Part shown: positions 26,059 through 40,370 of the stretch, one piece after another
Layout: each line of letters starts with the position of its first letter
Numbering within the stretch: the stretch's first letter is position 1
The notes under the pieces: generated by a model
What the model saw: the letters and a program-made list of their open reading frames with translations, nothing else
Told to the model about the DNA's origin: nothing
Database searches by the model: none
Assembly (NCBI RefSeq): GCF_014898815.1
Contig: NW_026515428.1
Coordinates: 744,001 to 808,000 of the forward strand
Origin: Panonychus citri
Taxonomy: Eukaryota > Arthropoda > Arachnida > Trombidiformes > Tetranychidae
Direction of reading: 5' to 3'
DNA length: 64,000 nucleotides
Position numbers and translations under genes: made by a program

Positions 26059-26444
26059 TGTAGAGAAACAATTGATTTATTGTGATATTTGAAATAGCTT
26101 ATTTCAATAACAACCGCAAAACGTGTGTCAATTAGTGTTGAGCTGATAATTTTTTCACGAGTAATATTATCGATACTTTCGCTTGACAATACCGGGTAAG
26201 GCATAAGATATGTCCGTCAGCTCGATATCTTCACTTTGAGCTGTTTTTTTCGGCTTAAAGTTCAAGCTACATATGAAAATGGACTTAATTATTCAGTTAA
26301 TTGTGTTTGTTTAAATTAGGTTAGGTTAGGTCTTCGCTAATAAGGGTCACCATGACCAAAAAAAGGCCCGGGGGGCCTGAGACAATCAAACCGATACGTT
26401 CAATCAATACTTTCTATCGGTATCACACAACACTGGTGTAAATT
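26059..26444. other. Spacer with TTAGG triplet and GC palindrome
   Basis: Holds three TTAGG units in a row at about 26316-26331 and, 40 bases later, the GC palindrome GGCCCGGGGGGCC at about 26366-26378. The rest is AT-rich. No gene is seen. Confidence 0.5.
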
Positions 26445-26714
26445 TCAAACTTTTCTTTGGTGGAAAATATTTTCTTGGGCGGCCTTTTCAAATTCAACCC
26501 CGACAAATGTCAGACCTTTGACCACTTTCGAGAATTGAATTCTTATATCGGTGATCACTTGTTTCTCAAGGTAAATGGCGGTAACCAAAATGGTCTGATA
26601 GATACAACCGATTGTTGCGCTAATTAAGATAATCAGGTCAAGAATCCGATGCCAATGTTGAATTTTCTTAATCTCATCTTGTTGTTTCTTATAAATTGTA
26701 GGAAAGAAAATCAA
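26445..26714 (-). pseudogene. DEG/ENaC fragment: TM1 exon only
   Basis: An 89-codon open stretch. It matches the first-transmembrane exon of the intact channel (QDEIKKIQHWHRILDLIIL, TIGCIYQTILVTAIYLE) through IRIQFS, then continues as a divergent version of the following segment, FEKAAQENIF aligning with LKARAPKIFS. The rest of the extracellular domain and TM2 are absent. The acceptor side resembles the parent but has TATAAATTGTAGG changes. It is best read as a decayed copy in a tandem unit with the orphan ORF. Confidence 0.8.
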
Positions 26715-26935
26715 TTAAATCAATCGAACCAATTGATTGATTCTCCAATCAGTTTATTATTAAACTTATTTTCAGAATGTTAAGTTACAATGAACGACAA
26801 TAGATGTCGATTCAAAATCCAAATTCAATTTCATCATTTTCATCGGTTAGAATCACCATCTTGTTACGACAATACTTGAAGAGGTCAATCGAAATACAAA
26901 ACTTTTCTCAGCCGATTCATACATTTAGAAGTGTT

Positions 26936-27337
26936 TTAGAGATGGACCACTAAACGCTCCACACCATTTACTACTTCGCGGTTGCCACCGAATTTCGCCA
27001 TCAGATCGTCTTCATATTGGAGATAAACTTTCTTAATGCCGCCCGATCGATATTTATACCAATCCATATTCTCAGTTATGTTTACCGAATCGAAAGCAGG
27101 TAAAACTCGCTCCTCACTTGCGATCTTCAGCTCAGTTTTATCCAATAACCAGCGAGCACGACCATCCAGTTCCAGTTCGACGCGATATCCATCTTGCATA
27201 CATCCTTCAACAACACAGTCCAAAATATTTGAATGAAGCAATCCATTGGCATCGGCTAAGTCATTCTTTGTGGAGTGATCGTTATTAGGTGTGTTAATAT
27301 AAGGAGCCACAAAGAAAATAGAGAAAGTGTTTTCCAT
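26936..27337 (-). CDS. Orphan protein, copy B of a tandem pair
   Basis: 133-residue ORF related to 25624-26058, sharing the NTFSIFF start and the GYRVELELD core. It is soluble-looking, with no signal peptide, membrane segment or recognised domain. Its coding DNA is less AT-rich than the surroundings, and the aligned similarity with copy A follows codon boundaries, which supports real coding. Function unknown; it may be a lineage-specific family. It sits between two broken channel fragments. Confidence 0.6.
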   Translation of the reverse strand: MENTFSIFFVAPYINTPNNDHSTKNDLADANGLLHSNILDCVVEGCMQDGYRVELELDGRARWLLDKTELKIASEERVLPAFDSVNITENMDWYKYRSGGIKKVYLQYEDDLMAKFGGNREVVNGVERLVVHL

Positions 27338-28389
27338 TGTAAAGAAACAATTGATTTATCGTATTATTTGAAAGAACTTATTCCAATAACAACTTGTTAA
27401 TAACAACCACAAAACGAAAATCATGAACCTTTGGTGTCAAACTTTCCTGTGGTGGAAAATATTTTCTTGGGCGGCCTTTTCAAATTCGAGGTTAGAACCC
27501 GACAAATTTCAGACCTTTTATCACTTTGGAGAATTGAATTCTTATATCATATATTATATGAACCAAATTAGATTGATTAGCTTTACAATTAATAATAATT
27601 AAACTTATTCTTAAAAAGTTAAGTTACAACGAGAGATAATAGATGTCACTTGAAACTCAAAATTTAATTTCGTAAACATTTTCATCAGTTAGTATCATCA
27701 TCTTCATCTTCATCTTCATCTTCATCCTCTCTTACATCTTCAACCTCCCCACTTTATCATCATCATCATCATCTTCATCTTGTTCACTCACTTCAGAGAT
27801 GAATCCAAATACAAAACTGTTCTCAACCTAATGTACCATTGAAGTCTCAAGATTATGATTTTTACCTTTGACAGTGAAAAGGAGGTTAACTTACCTTCAA
27901 CCAAGAAAACTAATCATTTTGATAACCTCAACAATTAACCTAATTGATTTTCAGTGTTTTTTTTTATACAAGCAAATTTTGATATATTCATAAATCACCA
28001 ATCATCATCATAATAACAATCAACATAATCGCCAACAATTAGTTTTAGTTGATAAACTTTTTTTCGGACAAACTTTTCTTTTTTGCTCTCATTCGTTGTT
28101 GATATTTTGTTTTCTAACCTTTTAAATAATTACAATAAACTGCAATTAAATTAAATCAACAATTAGTCTAATCATTAACTCGTACCAACAACAACAAACT
28201 TCATCTCTATTATCATCATCAGCTGATTCTTATCATCATCTATCATTTATCTGGCCTTTACCATCATCATCATCACAATCATCATCACTTAAACGTTCAA
28301 TAATCTATTCAATTAACGGATTAACTTTACAATTAACTGCATCAACTTTATTACTATTAATTGTCTTAATCATCTTATTATTATTAACT
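27338..28389. other. Spacer with channel relic and slit-like upstream region
   Basis: Holds the channel relic at 27440-27560, a (TCATCT)n array around 27695-27780, and AT-rich DNA before the slit-like first exon. CATCAT-rich sequence at 28205-28290 is probably its 5' untranslated region. Confidence 0.5.
27440..27560 (-). pseudogene. DEG/ENaC relic
   Basis: 27440-27530 matches 26455-26525, and a GAGGTTAGAACCCGACAAA stretch also resembles the C-terminal coding part of the intact gene (23606-23625). It then joins to GAGAATTGAATTCTTATATC, matching 24718-24737. It looks like the remains of a copy that lost its interior. It has no coding capacity. Confidence 0.7.
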
Positions 28390-31300
28390 ATGTTATCCAT
28401 TGAGTTTAGGAAAAAGTTTCACACCTCGCCCGCCATTTTGTTTCAGCTGATGGTACTTTTTGTCCTACTTCCAGCTCATTGGCATTCATATCAATGGAGG
28501 TAAGTACAATCTTTAATCAATATAATTAGTAAACAATTAACTCTCCTACAAATTACCACCATTAAATATTTATTCCAGTATTAGAGCAACAATTAAAACT
28601 AATCATCATCACACTATGACAATTTAAAACCGCCTACAAGACAAACTTTAATTACAACCTACTTGATTGTGTGAAACTTTAATAATCAGCCTACAACAAT
28701 TAACAGTAATCAGTGAATCTAATTAACTTTATATAAATAAATACAAAACCATAATTATTAACTAATCTTAATCATCTTAATCATTTAGCCCAAAGTTTTA
28801 AGTTAATCAATGACCGAGATAAATTTTCATTTGATTTGATTATTTTTTTTACTCAAAACTTAAAAACTTTTGAAAAACTTTAATTACTTTGAAAAAATGT
28901 TAAGTTTACCAATTATCATTAGCAGTTAATTGTAAGTCAATCAACAAGATAATTTATATTACCATTGCTAAATATTACTATTCATTAATTTGGTTAATCA
29001 TAATAATCAATGATTACGATGATGATGCTGATGATGATGTTGATTATTATGGTGGAGGCTTTGATTTATCATGATGATTTTTGCTTTTTTTGTGATCTCC
29101 TTGAGACTCAGCATGTGAGATGAACAATTTAGCTAAATTGTTCACTATTAATCAGTAGTAAAAGCTAAATCTTTAAATTGTTAATCCATTGGAAATGAAG
29201 GGAAAGTTAAACAAGAAAAAAAAAATTTTCTTTTCTCAATCTAATATAATACAAACTAATATCTTCGTTGGGTGTATATATTGTTACTCTGTTTACATTG
29301 GCAAAAGTCAATATTATCAAGCAATTAAACTGATGAAAATGTTGAAACAAACTTTTAATCACAACAATCAACATTGATTGACCAGTACAACAATATGATA
29401 TTATTACATTGGATAAATATTATGATTCTGTTTCAATATGATCATCATCATGATCAGCATGATGTTATTTTTTTTGTTAATCTTCACCCACTGAGATTGT
29501 AGCAGTTAATTTGAAACTTGTTGGTAAATCGATTGGTAAATTAATTTTCCAATATCCAATTAACTTAATTCACTTGAATTAAAAAAAAAAGTGTATCTCT
29601 TGGTCAATCAATTTTCAAGGTAACAATCAACGTTTTCCTCCAATTGTAAATCATCAAATTGTTGCTGTTACCGTGTTGATTTGATTGTTTGATTTACTTA
29701 ACTAACAATTTAAATTTATTTATAAGTTTTGTTTTTTCTTGTTGTTTGTTTGCTGATCCGTTGATTGTTAACTAACCAGTGATTTAATTTGATTGCTGTA
29801 AACCTGATTGTTGATGACACCTTAGCTGATGATTATGATTATGATTATGGCCCACGTTTAAAATTGATTGTTGCTCATGATGATCATTATAATGACAATG
29901 ATTATCATGATGAGAGATTTTTTTTTCAATTTTTAAATTACATTTAGATTGTTACTAAATTGTAATTTACAAATCATACTCGTTACCAACGATTCTGTTA
30001 ACAGGAGATACTCATTTCTGATCAACATTCCTGACAATTTGATGATAATGATAATGTATCTTATCATCATCATCATCATCATCATCATCTAACTAACAAT
30101 TTTCATCATCATTTTCCTTAATTCCAATGCGTGAGATTGATTCCTTGAACCTTGATTGTAACAATTTAAGACACTCATCAAATGGTTAAATTGTGATACA
30201 ATTACTTGTATTACTATTATAAGAGGCGGAAAAAAATAGATTCAATTAGTTGATTTATCATTTGATCTAAGATGATGATAAGATGATTACGAGATGACCA
30301 TGTAATTTAACAAGATCTAATGTCATCATCATATGGTCAGTATTAGATGACCAAAGGAAAGAAGAAGAAAAAAAATTTCTTCAAATTCTCATTATCATGT
30401 TACCTTGTTGTTGTCTTCGTAGATTAGGATTCATCTTAATTGTAACTCGATGATTATCATCGTCATAATCATCAACCTCACATCCACCCTCTTATTTACA
30501 CTAACCTTTGATGATTATGATGATTATGATGATATAATTGTGATCATAATGAAAACATTGGAAACCAAATATACACTTTCCTCATACACCTAAAGGTATT
30601 TGCGTTTTGCCCTCAGGGTAAAATAGACCTTGTTACAAAGAGAGAAAGATAGAAAAGAGAGAGAGAGATGATGATGATGATGATGATGACAGAGAAAAAG
30701 AGGAAAATAGTGAAGATGATAAACAAAAAAGAGGAAAAAGGTATTTGGAAGATGAGAAGAAAAAGATTCTGTTTTTTCTTCTAAAAAAGTTATTCTTTTT
30801 TACTGTTTCTTCCTCTTCTCCTTTATTTTCCTACAGGTAAAATCTTATGATGATAATGATGATGATGATGATGACCATTGCTCGTTACAAACTGTAATAG
30901 TTACAGAGGAAGAACCTGTTTAAGAATGAACTTCTTGATAATGATTATGTGTGAGTGTCTATTGAATAGTAAAAAGAAAAAAAAATGAACCTTTTTTTAA
31001 GTGATTTTCACTGTTACCTGTTGGTTGAAAGATGAGCACTTACACACATCCTACACGGTCACCGACCAAATGAATGTACAGGTAAGAAAAGGCAAAAAAA
31101 AGTGGCCTGAAAGAGGAGGAAGATGAGCCATGCCATTTACCCTTAACGACTTCATCTTTGGAAAAAGGTAAAAGATGAAGATGAGAAAAAGAGACATCAT
31201 CATCATCTTAATCATCTTTGTGTGTGTGAGTTATAATCTGATTGATAGTTTTTGCAACTGAATAAAGTTACATCTTAAAAAAAGAGACCGAAAACTGACC

Positions 31301-34300
31301 TCAGCTCACTATTGGTCAATTGTGCATCTTACCTGTTTCTCATCCCTCTTAGAGGTCAATTTTTTGTTCATCTCTCTCTCTCTCTCTCCTCCTTGACCAT
31401 AATAAACTACAATCTTAACTCTCCACAGGTAATCAACTACTTTTATCATCTACTTGATTGCTCATCCTATTTATCATATTGATTACCTTTTATTTTTCAC
31501 TCTGATGACCAAACCTAAACTGACCAGTCTCTCTCTCTCACTCACAAACTGTCAATTAGTTTGTTAGCTTAATCAGTTAAGTTTTAATCATTAACTAATA
31601 GACAATCTTGTGAACATGATCAGAAGCAAACAACAAATAATGATATTGATCAACATTGTCACTTAATTGCTCTCTAACAATTAAAGATTAACAATCAACA
31701 CAATACAATAAAATGATTTTCCAATCAGCTAATATCATACGAATTTGTTTTTTCAACTTTGCTTTTTTACCTTTACAAAAGATTAAGGTAAAAATGATCA
31801 ATCTAAATTTGCTTTATTTATAAAATCGGGGCCAGGTCAAGGTTAGGTCAGTTTACCTTAGCCATTTGTTTACCTGTGACATGCAATAGACAAATAATGC
31901 AACAATCATCATCTTCATCATCATCATGAGGATGAAAAAAAAGACAAGACTTTAAGCTAACATATATTACTTTAAGTATCCCAGGTAAGATTTTGTTTCC
32001 AACTCAAGTCACGTTTGGTAATCGGATTTTCAATCTTGTTACTGTATTTAAAGCCAATAGATTGATAATCCAACTGGATTAACAATTTAATATCATTATT
32101 ATTATTTCTGATTGTGATTAACTAGAGTGAGAAACCTGGGAAACAAGATATTTACCTTATATTATTATTATTATTTTTAAATGAACGACAACTGACAATG
32201 CATATGATTAGATGATAATCATAAGTTACATATACGATAATTAGCATTATATAGATTTACAATCAATGAGAATGCAGAAAATCACAATTTATATCAATGA
32301 GTCAACAATCAAGGTGTAATATTAACAATCAAATTAAACAGATTCACGTATCACACTAATAAGCAACCCAATGGTAAACAATCAAATTGTTGCTGGTTGT
32401 TTCTTTTACCTGGAGCAATTTAATATCAGTGCCAATGTGATGAGAAACAATCAATTGTAATGATCAATCAAGATTCGGGAAATTTGATTGTTGATTAATC
32501 TTTTTCTTGATTGTTAAAATTAACTGTTAACTTTCAATTAGTTTTCATGTTCAATAATCTGATCACAATTATTTGTATTATGAGATAACAATTGATGAAG
32601 ATAACGATTAAATTTCAATTCCTATTCTTCAATATTATCGTTTCATGAATTTCTTTCAGGTTTCATGATAGTAAATGAAAATGAATGGAATCGAAAAGAA
32701 AAAAAGAAATTGAAAGAAATTCCAAATTTTTTCTGAAAGAAAAAAAATAGACAAGAACTTAAATCTAATAATAATAATAATAAGTTTCTCATCATCATCA
32801 TCATCATCTCTCTCAGCATCCTCATCACCTTATATTCATGAAGTTCAAGTGTAAGAATCTGATGAAAAATAAACTCGCTCATGAAATAACATCATGAGAA
32901 AACAAAGTTAGAAATGAACTTAACTCAGACAATTGAGATAACGAAAAAATTTCAATTCTGTCAAACATATTAACCATTAATATATAATAATATCATGTTC
33001 ATGATATGAAACTCAATTCAATTACCATGGGTGAAAAGTGAATGAAAATAAATAACAAGTGAATTTAAAAAAAAAGTAACTGAGAAAACCACAGAGCGAG
33101 ATGAAGTAAGAAATATAATTTAATGATTTAATTTCAAGTTCATTAATATTAACGATGATGGTGATCATCATAATCATCAGCAAGATAATCACCATGATAA
33201 TCAGGATGAAAATTTTATCATCAAATTTAAGGAAAAACTTGTAATCTGATCTGATTCAGTTGCCATGATTAAGGGAATGGAAACTTTTTCTTCCTATGTA
33301 ACTTATATGTACATTAATTTGCAATTCTGACAATGATCATTATCATGAAATTGATTCAGTGAAAGTATCATGTTTATCTCTTGGATTCTGATTATCATTT
33401 CATTTACATTTTCAGCTTTTGGACTCTTCCAAATGATTACTAACATGAATTTCCCATAGACATATATATAAATATATATCTTTGAGCTTTTTTGTTTTTT
33501 TTTCATCATCTTGTCATCATGATAATGATAATATTTATCATGAAAATGTTCATTCATGATGAAAAATAAAACTCAGATGAATTCAATACCATTATCATTG
33601 TGTTTACTTGTTGTTGTTGTTGATATAACTTTTTCTTAATGATAACAACAATTGATTGACAAGTTGATCAAAAACTATCATCATCATATTATTGGGAATG
33701 AGAAACATTGTCATGATAATCAATGATCTGCTCATCATGATACTCAACTTTTCATCATTAAGATGATAGTGAAACAATTACAATGAATATGATACATATT
33801 AAAAGATTTCGAGTTCTAAAAAAAAAGTTCTAACTTCTTATCATATTAGACGATGACACTTAAGTTAAGTCTCCTTGATTGTTTGTCAATTGTTTCTCTC
33901 TCTCTCTCAATGTGTCACCTCGGTGAATTCTGAGTATAATCTGAATATCTTGAGATTTTCTCTTCATCCAATCATCATGTTCATTCAGTTGTCATTCATT
34001 GTCACTTGGGTATATTGAGAAAGAGATAACTTTCCAATTCCAAGTTGGAATTTTCTTCATCTCTACCGATTTACTCCTCCCTCTTAATCCACACACATAA
34101 ACCACCCAATTCACTTTAAATCTTTAGTTCTATCAAAATATTATCCAACCTTAAGTAAAAGTTTTCCAAAAATAATCCAATGAAAATGAAACCCGATGAA
34201 AAGAAAAGTTGAATTTAAAGAAACTCGAAGAGTCTTAAGGTGAACAAGATGATGATTCTCACCCTGAACATGATATTTCAGATTGGAATCCATCCAAGTG

Positions 34301-37300
34301 TATATGTGAATCTGCATTATCATCAAAATAATAATCATCATCTTTCAACTGACCCAACAATCAACTGTCATCACAATCATGAATCTCATGAATCTGATGA
34401 GTCTTCCTCTCCCTTGAACTTTTCATGAGTAAAACATGATGAAAACATTCATTATAAATGAACACAATCACTCAGACTTGATTATGCTTAAAATATAATC
34501 AAATACAATTAGATGACAATCTTATAACAATTTGTAACCAAATTGTTGCCAAAATCAACACAAAACCTTATGAATATCAATCAGCCAGAAATACCAAAAG
34601 AATCAAGCAAATTCACTGAGATTGTATTCATTTTCATGACCCCAAATATCATCATGAACTAGTATCATGGTAACATGAACACAGAACAGTTATTTACAGG
34701 AATTCCAATGAATAAAAAATCAGATGAAGGAGAAAAAAATCCATGGACACTCCTGGAAGTAGATGATGAGGATAACATGATAATAGAAAAAAAAACTTTT
34801 TTCGAACTTGAGATTCGAGAGTTTCTATTCCACCGTCATCATCTTCCCCTCCTTACCTATGACATGTAATCTAAGAAAGATAATCTTTCATCATCTTCAT
34901 CATCATCAATCATGTTCTCAGAATTTTTTTTTCTCTCTCATTCCAATGGAGAAATAATCATGAAAAAGTGGCGAAAAAAAAAATCAATCTCTAAGTTGGA
35001 AGGGATAAATTCTGAGTTTCAGAACTTTTTTTTTTCTCTCTCTCTCTCTCTCTCATCTCACATTCTCACCTTTTTGAATGTTATCAATTTTAATCATGTA
35101 TCATGAAAAGTGTATCGAACAATTAATAACAATTTATCATTATTATCTTAATCATCCATGATGAGACTGTTAGACATTAATCATGAGATCGAAAGTGAAT
35201 CAAATTTAATTGTTAACGAACAAGAAACAAAAAGAGAAACAAATAAACAAAATGAACCGAAATCCGAATCAGTTTTGCTCATCTTATCTTCATCTCGTCT
35301 CGATGATAATTATTATCATGTTAGCATTATCATCATCTTACCTGTCCTCTTCATCTTCATCATCATTTATCTTCCTCATCTTCCCATAGCTTTAAGTACA
35401 TTTGGTCCGAGGTTAATGTTTTTTTTTGTTGTTTTTTCGTATCTCTCTTGGTAATCGGATTAACCATTGGCTTTAAGATGAGAGAGAGGATTTAAAATGA
35501 TGATCAAGATGAAATGTGATATAAGATGATGAAGATAAAGGCTGAAGATGATCAAGAAAACAATCTCAAAGATGAAGATGAAGATGAAGATGAAGATTAA
35601 ACAGAAAAGAAAATACAAAAAATAAAGTTTTTTTTTGTTCTTTTACTTTTAGATTATCATTATTATTAGATTATGATTAGAGTACAATTCATGATGATGA
35701 TGATTATTATTCAATTGTGATTAGAATTGAATAATAAAACTCTTAATCCAGTTGATTGTGTATAATTTAACCCCAAACAATTTGGACTTAATTTAATTGT
35801 CCGATCGTTAAATGAAAAGGTAAATCAACTGAACGGTTTGTAAAGGTGATTAAATTGTTGTAATTTAACTGATTAAAATCATATTAGTGATAAGTTAATG
35901 ATACGTAATTATGATTTTCTTTGATTATTACAACAGTTGATTGTTGTTATTTGATATTATTAATAATACAATTAAGTAGATTATTACATTTGTCGATTGT
36001 AATTTGAATCATTAGCTTTGAACCGTTAATTGTTACTCATGTTTAATGACAATTGTGTTGTAAGTAAAATCAATGAATTAAATTGTAAGATTTGCAAGTT
36101 AATTTGATTGTAAATTGTAAATGGTGATAATTTATTAATCATAATTGTATGGATATACTTTTATTTATTGATTATAATGGTTCAAGATGATTAATAATTA
36201 ATTAGGTGTAAGAGATTTGGTTTTACAGTTTTCAAATAATTCAAATTGAAATCAGAATCATCTGTTTGTTTATCATGAGTCAACACCAATGATGATAATG
36301 ATACATAAATGATGAAGATGAAGATGAGGATGAGGATGAGGATAAAGTGAAGTAGATGATGAGGATGATGATGGATTATCATTTGTATCATGTATTATAG
36401 TTGATTCCCTGAAAAATTAAGGATTCAGATTAAAAGGAGCAGAGAGAGATTGAGAGTTAACTGTGATAAAGTTAATTGTGTTTTTTTTTGCATTTTCATT
36501 GCAATTAAATGATGATGATGATGATTAAAGGATGATAATACTGCCAAAGGCAGTTCAGTTGATGCTGAAAATGAGTAGAGAGGAGGAGGTGAAGGGTGAA
36601 TGGAATTGAATTTATCATGATTCGTGAATCTTATGAAGTTTTTTGGTTTGATGTTTCTCTTATGAGATGAGATTAATTTTTCAGATGGAAATCGTATTTG
36701 CAAAAATGAGTCATTCTGTGAGAGTGTGTGTGTGTATTTGCAGGGGGTGTTTGGGGATGGAGGTAAGAAGATGAGAAGAAGATGATGATGATGAAAAAGA
36801 AAGAAAAGAAAGAGGAAAGAAAGGGAAAAAGTGAAGTCCATTAAAATCGATTTGAACGCGAAAATAGGTTCACACTAAAGGCGAAGGAAAAAAAAGATGA
36901 TGAAGAAAGAGAAGAAGAGAAAGGATCAACAAGGCGTGCTAAGATGATGATGAGGAAGATAAGTATATGAGTGAGAAAGAGAGAGAAATGATTTGGTATG
37001 ACACATCGATCTCGAAAAGAAAGAGAAGAAAATAAAGAGAAACCATTCGATAGGAAAAAGAGAAGAAGATGAAGATCGAGGAAGACATGGAAGAGAGAGA
37101 GAGAGAGAGATTGACCTGGCTAAGGAGAAGATGAAGATAATCAAGAGGAAGATCATAAGGTGAATAAGGAAGGAGGATGGAGAAAAGGAGGAAGTATGAG
37201 TGGGAGGATGTGGAGGGAGAAAGTAGAAAAAAAAGTTCGAAATGAAAAATTAAGAAAAAAAAAATGATATTCCAATGATAATATTAGATGAAAAGTTATT

Positions 37301-39957
37301 CAATTGAGAGAGTGGGAGAAAGGTGTTGGTGGTGGTGATAAACTCAAGGGATGATCCATGTAATTTGCATCATAATAATCAAAATCATGGAAACAATTAA
37401 GGTTCCTTTGAGCTAATAATGGAAAGAGAGAGAAATAAGAATGAAAAAAAAACCGGAAACAGAAAAGATGAAACATTTTCAGCTTCTCTTTCCATTCAGT
37501 TAGAGAGTTTCACCTTTTAAGTTGCATCACTTTTGACCTGGAACAGTAATAATAACAGAATGAGAAGTGATTTGGAAACTGATGCTCGACTGTTAATTAA
37601 ATTTAAGGCTCATCCTCATCATCATCTCCTCCTCCTCCGCCTTCATCATCACTCATACTTTCACCCTCACCCTCACCCTCATCATCATCATCATCATCTG
37701 CCTTTAGGCCTCTGAGTTTGGGTTTTGTAATTGTATTAAATGTATATGTAAGTGAAAAACAAATTATCCAATAAATTACATTATCTTCATCCTCATCATC
37801 ATGTACCTTGAGTTTATCCAGATGATTACAAATGATAAACAGCAACAATAATAAACCAATTATTAACTCATCAATAATTCAATTCCCAAATTAATTAACA
37901 GGTAAAGTAAACAAAAGTTATGGTTAACTTTTCATTTCTTGATTTTCATTATTGTTGCTCAGTTTTCATGATAATCAATTTCTCACCTTTGTAATTAACC
38001 AACACCATCAACAACAATTAATCATTTGAGTTACTTTTTCAAGATGAATATTAATAAAACAATTAATCTGTTCATTTGATTCATGGTGATGAAAAATTGT
38101 TACAATCAACGAGATGATCACAATTAGAAACAGATGATTGTTGATTATCATCATCATCATCATGGTAAACCAAATGAAACCATTGGATTGAGGTAACAAT
38201 CAAGTGATAATGATAATCAATTGTGTTGATAGTTGAGGAGGAAAACAAAATAAATGTAAATATTTAAATTATCATCAATTGTGAAAATTTGAATTGAATT
38301 GAATTGAATTTTCTGAATAATGGATTGTGAATATAATAATAATGGTTTGATGATAAACCATCAATATGATATATATTTACATGGGGAAAACGACAGAAAC
38401 ACTGAACTCATGTTTCAAATGATCACCATGAATTGAATTTGATGAATAATAATAAGTTATATACAAAGAAAAGCCTGATGATAATGATGATGCAAATGAT
38501 GTTGATGAATAGAAAAGAGCAAATTGAATAACTGAAAAATTCACTTGATTGTTGGAAAGTTGATCATCTAACAATTTACCATTTGGCACAATTTACATTT
38601 ATTCAGAAAATTTCAAGATTCATCACCATGAATTACCATCAACTTTACTCAGGTTTCAATCGTAATTGAAAATAAGTGAAAGTTGAATGAGAGCAAAAAA
38701 AACCGATGATAATTTCAAATGAATCACCATCAGCATGATGATAATCATGAGTGTCTTTTCATTTTAATTGAATTTTTAAATCAACAATCAACATGAAAAT
38801 CGTCAAATCATTTGAAACAATCTACTATTCAATCAATAAGCTGATTAAACTGTAATCACACCGAAACAAATTGATTGTTAAATGATAATCATCATCATCA
38901 TCATTATCATACAACAATCTTATGAACAGGTAACTACATGAAAAGTGGACACACCTTTTAATTATCTTACTAAATCATCATTTGAATTAAAAGTTTGCAT
39001 GATGATGGTGATTTTTTCTTGGTGAGTGATTAAAGGTTATCCTTGAATTTAAAATCATCGTCATCATTTTATCCTGAAAATAAACAGAACATAAAATTGT
39101 CTCATTCAATTAGAATCAACTGAACAATTTAAGGTTAAATCGTAAATAAAAAGATTCCAAAAAAGCTCAAGTAAACTAAATTTTCCAGGAGAAAATTCAT
39201 TTTTCCTCATGATTAGCATGATGGTCACTTTCAGGGATGAAAAGTAGAAGAAGATGAGAAAAAATCATCATCATCTTCATCGTCATCAGGATCATGATGA
39301 AGATAAAAAGTCAATTTTTTATTGATCAATTAATTTGAACATTAATCTGATCATGATGATCAATATTCAATAGAAAATGTTAGCAATAAATTTAATCCAT
39401 CATGATTAAGGTAACAATTAAATACTTATTTATATATATGAGAGACTTTCTTAATTCTTGATTATGATTATCCCATCTGATTGTGACTAATTGAAAATAA
39501 TCAATTACCAGGATGATGATGATTAAACTGTTAAACCAAGAAATTAATTGTTATCATTATATTGAATATCCTGATGATGATATTATATCAATAATAACAT
39601 GAAATCTGTTGGTGATATTGATGATAATTCTGGAGACTCTGAATCTGATGTGTTGATATAATTCATGATAAAACCTATTGAAGGTTGAAACTTTGTTAGA
39701 ACCATTATCATCTTTATCATCCCTTATCAAATAATAATGTAAGATTATTGTTCAGGAAGATACTGAGTTATTTTTTTTTCACGCCCTATTCAGTAATAAC
39801 ACCAACATGATATAACGGTAAAAGCTTTTGTTATTATTTGGGTTGATAAACAACAACAACAAAAGTGTCTCTTGCAATGGTCACAATGAAAACTCACATA
39901 GAAAGATGAAGATGAAAGATGATCATTTTTTTCTTCATCCTCTTCTCAAATATTAGG

Positions 39958-40011
<54 letters not shown>

Positions 40012-40169
40012 TGAAAGCTCCATGATAAAAGGATGAAGATGTTACCATAAGGTTGCAAACAATTTTCTCCATGTGATAAGTTACACAGAATTCAGAATTT
40101 TTCCTTGGCTTCCTTTTATTATTATACCCTGAAAGAATGAGAATGATGATAAAAAACAGAGAGAAGAAG

Positions 40170-40216
<47 letters not shown>

Positions 40217-40320
40217 TCCATCTTTATCATCTTCTTATTGCTGGTTGATTCTTCCGATCCATTAAGCTTTTTAGATCAATTTCCTATTGAGAAGATATCT
40301 TTCCCTTAAGAATCACCATT

Positions 40321-40370
<50 letters not shown>

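Noticed and set aside
34675..35454. ORFs of 64-98 codons in the giant intron
   Set aside because: They translate CATCAT, GAT and CT repeats, resemble no family and lack paired splice signals or codon bias.
36191..37156. Overlapping minus-strand ORFs up to 138 codons
   Set aside because: The proteins are Leu/Ser/His/Phe runs from GA- and GAT-rich DNA; simple sequence keeps the frames open by chance.
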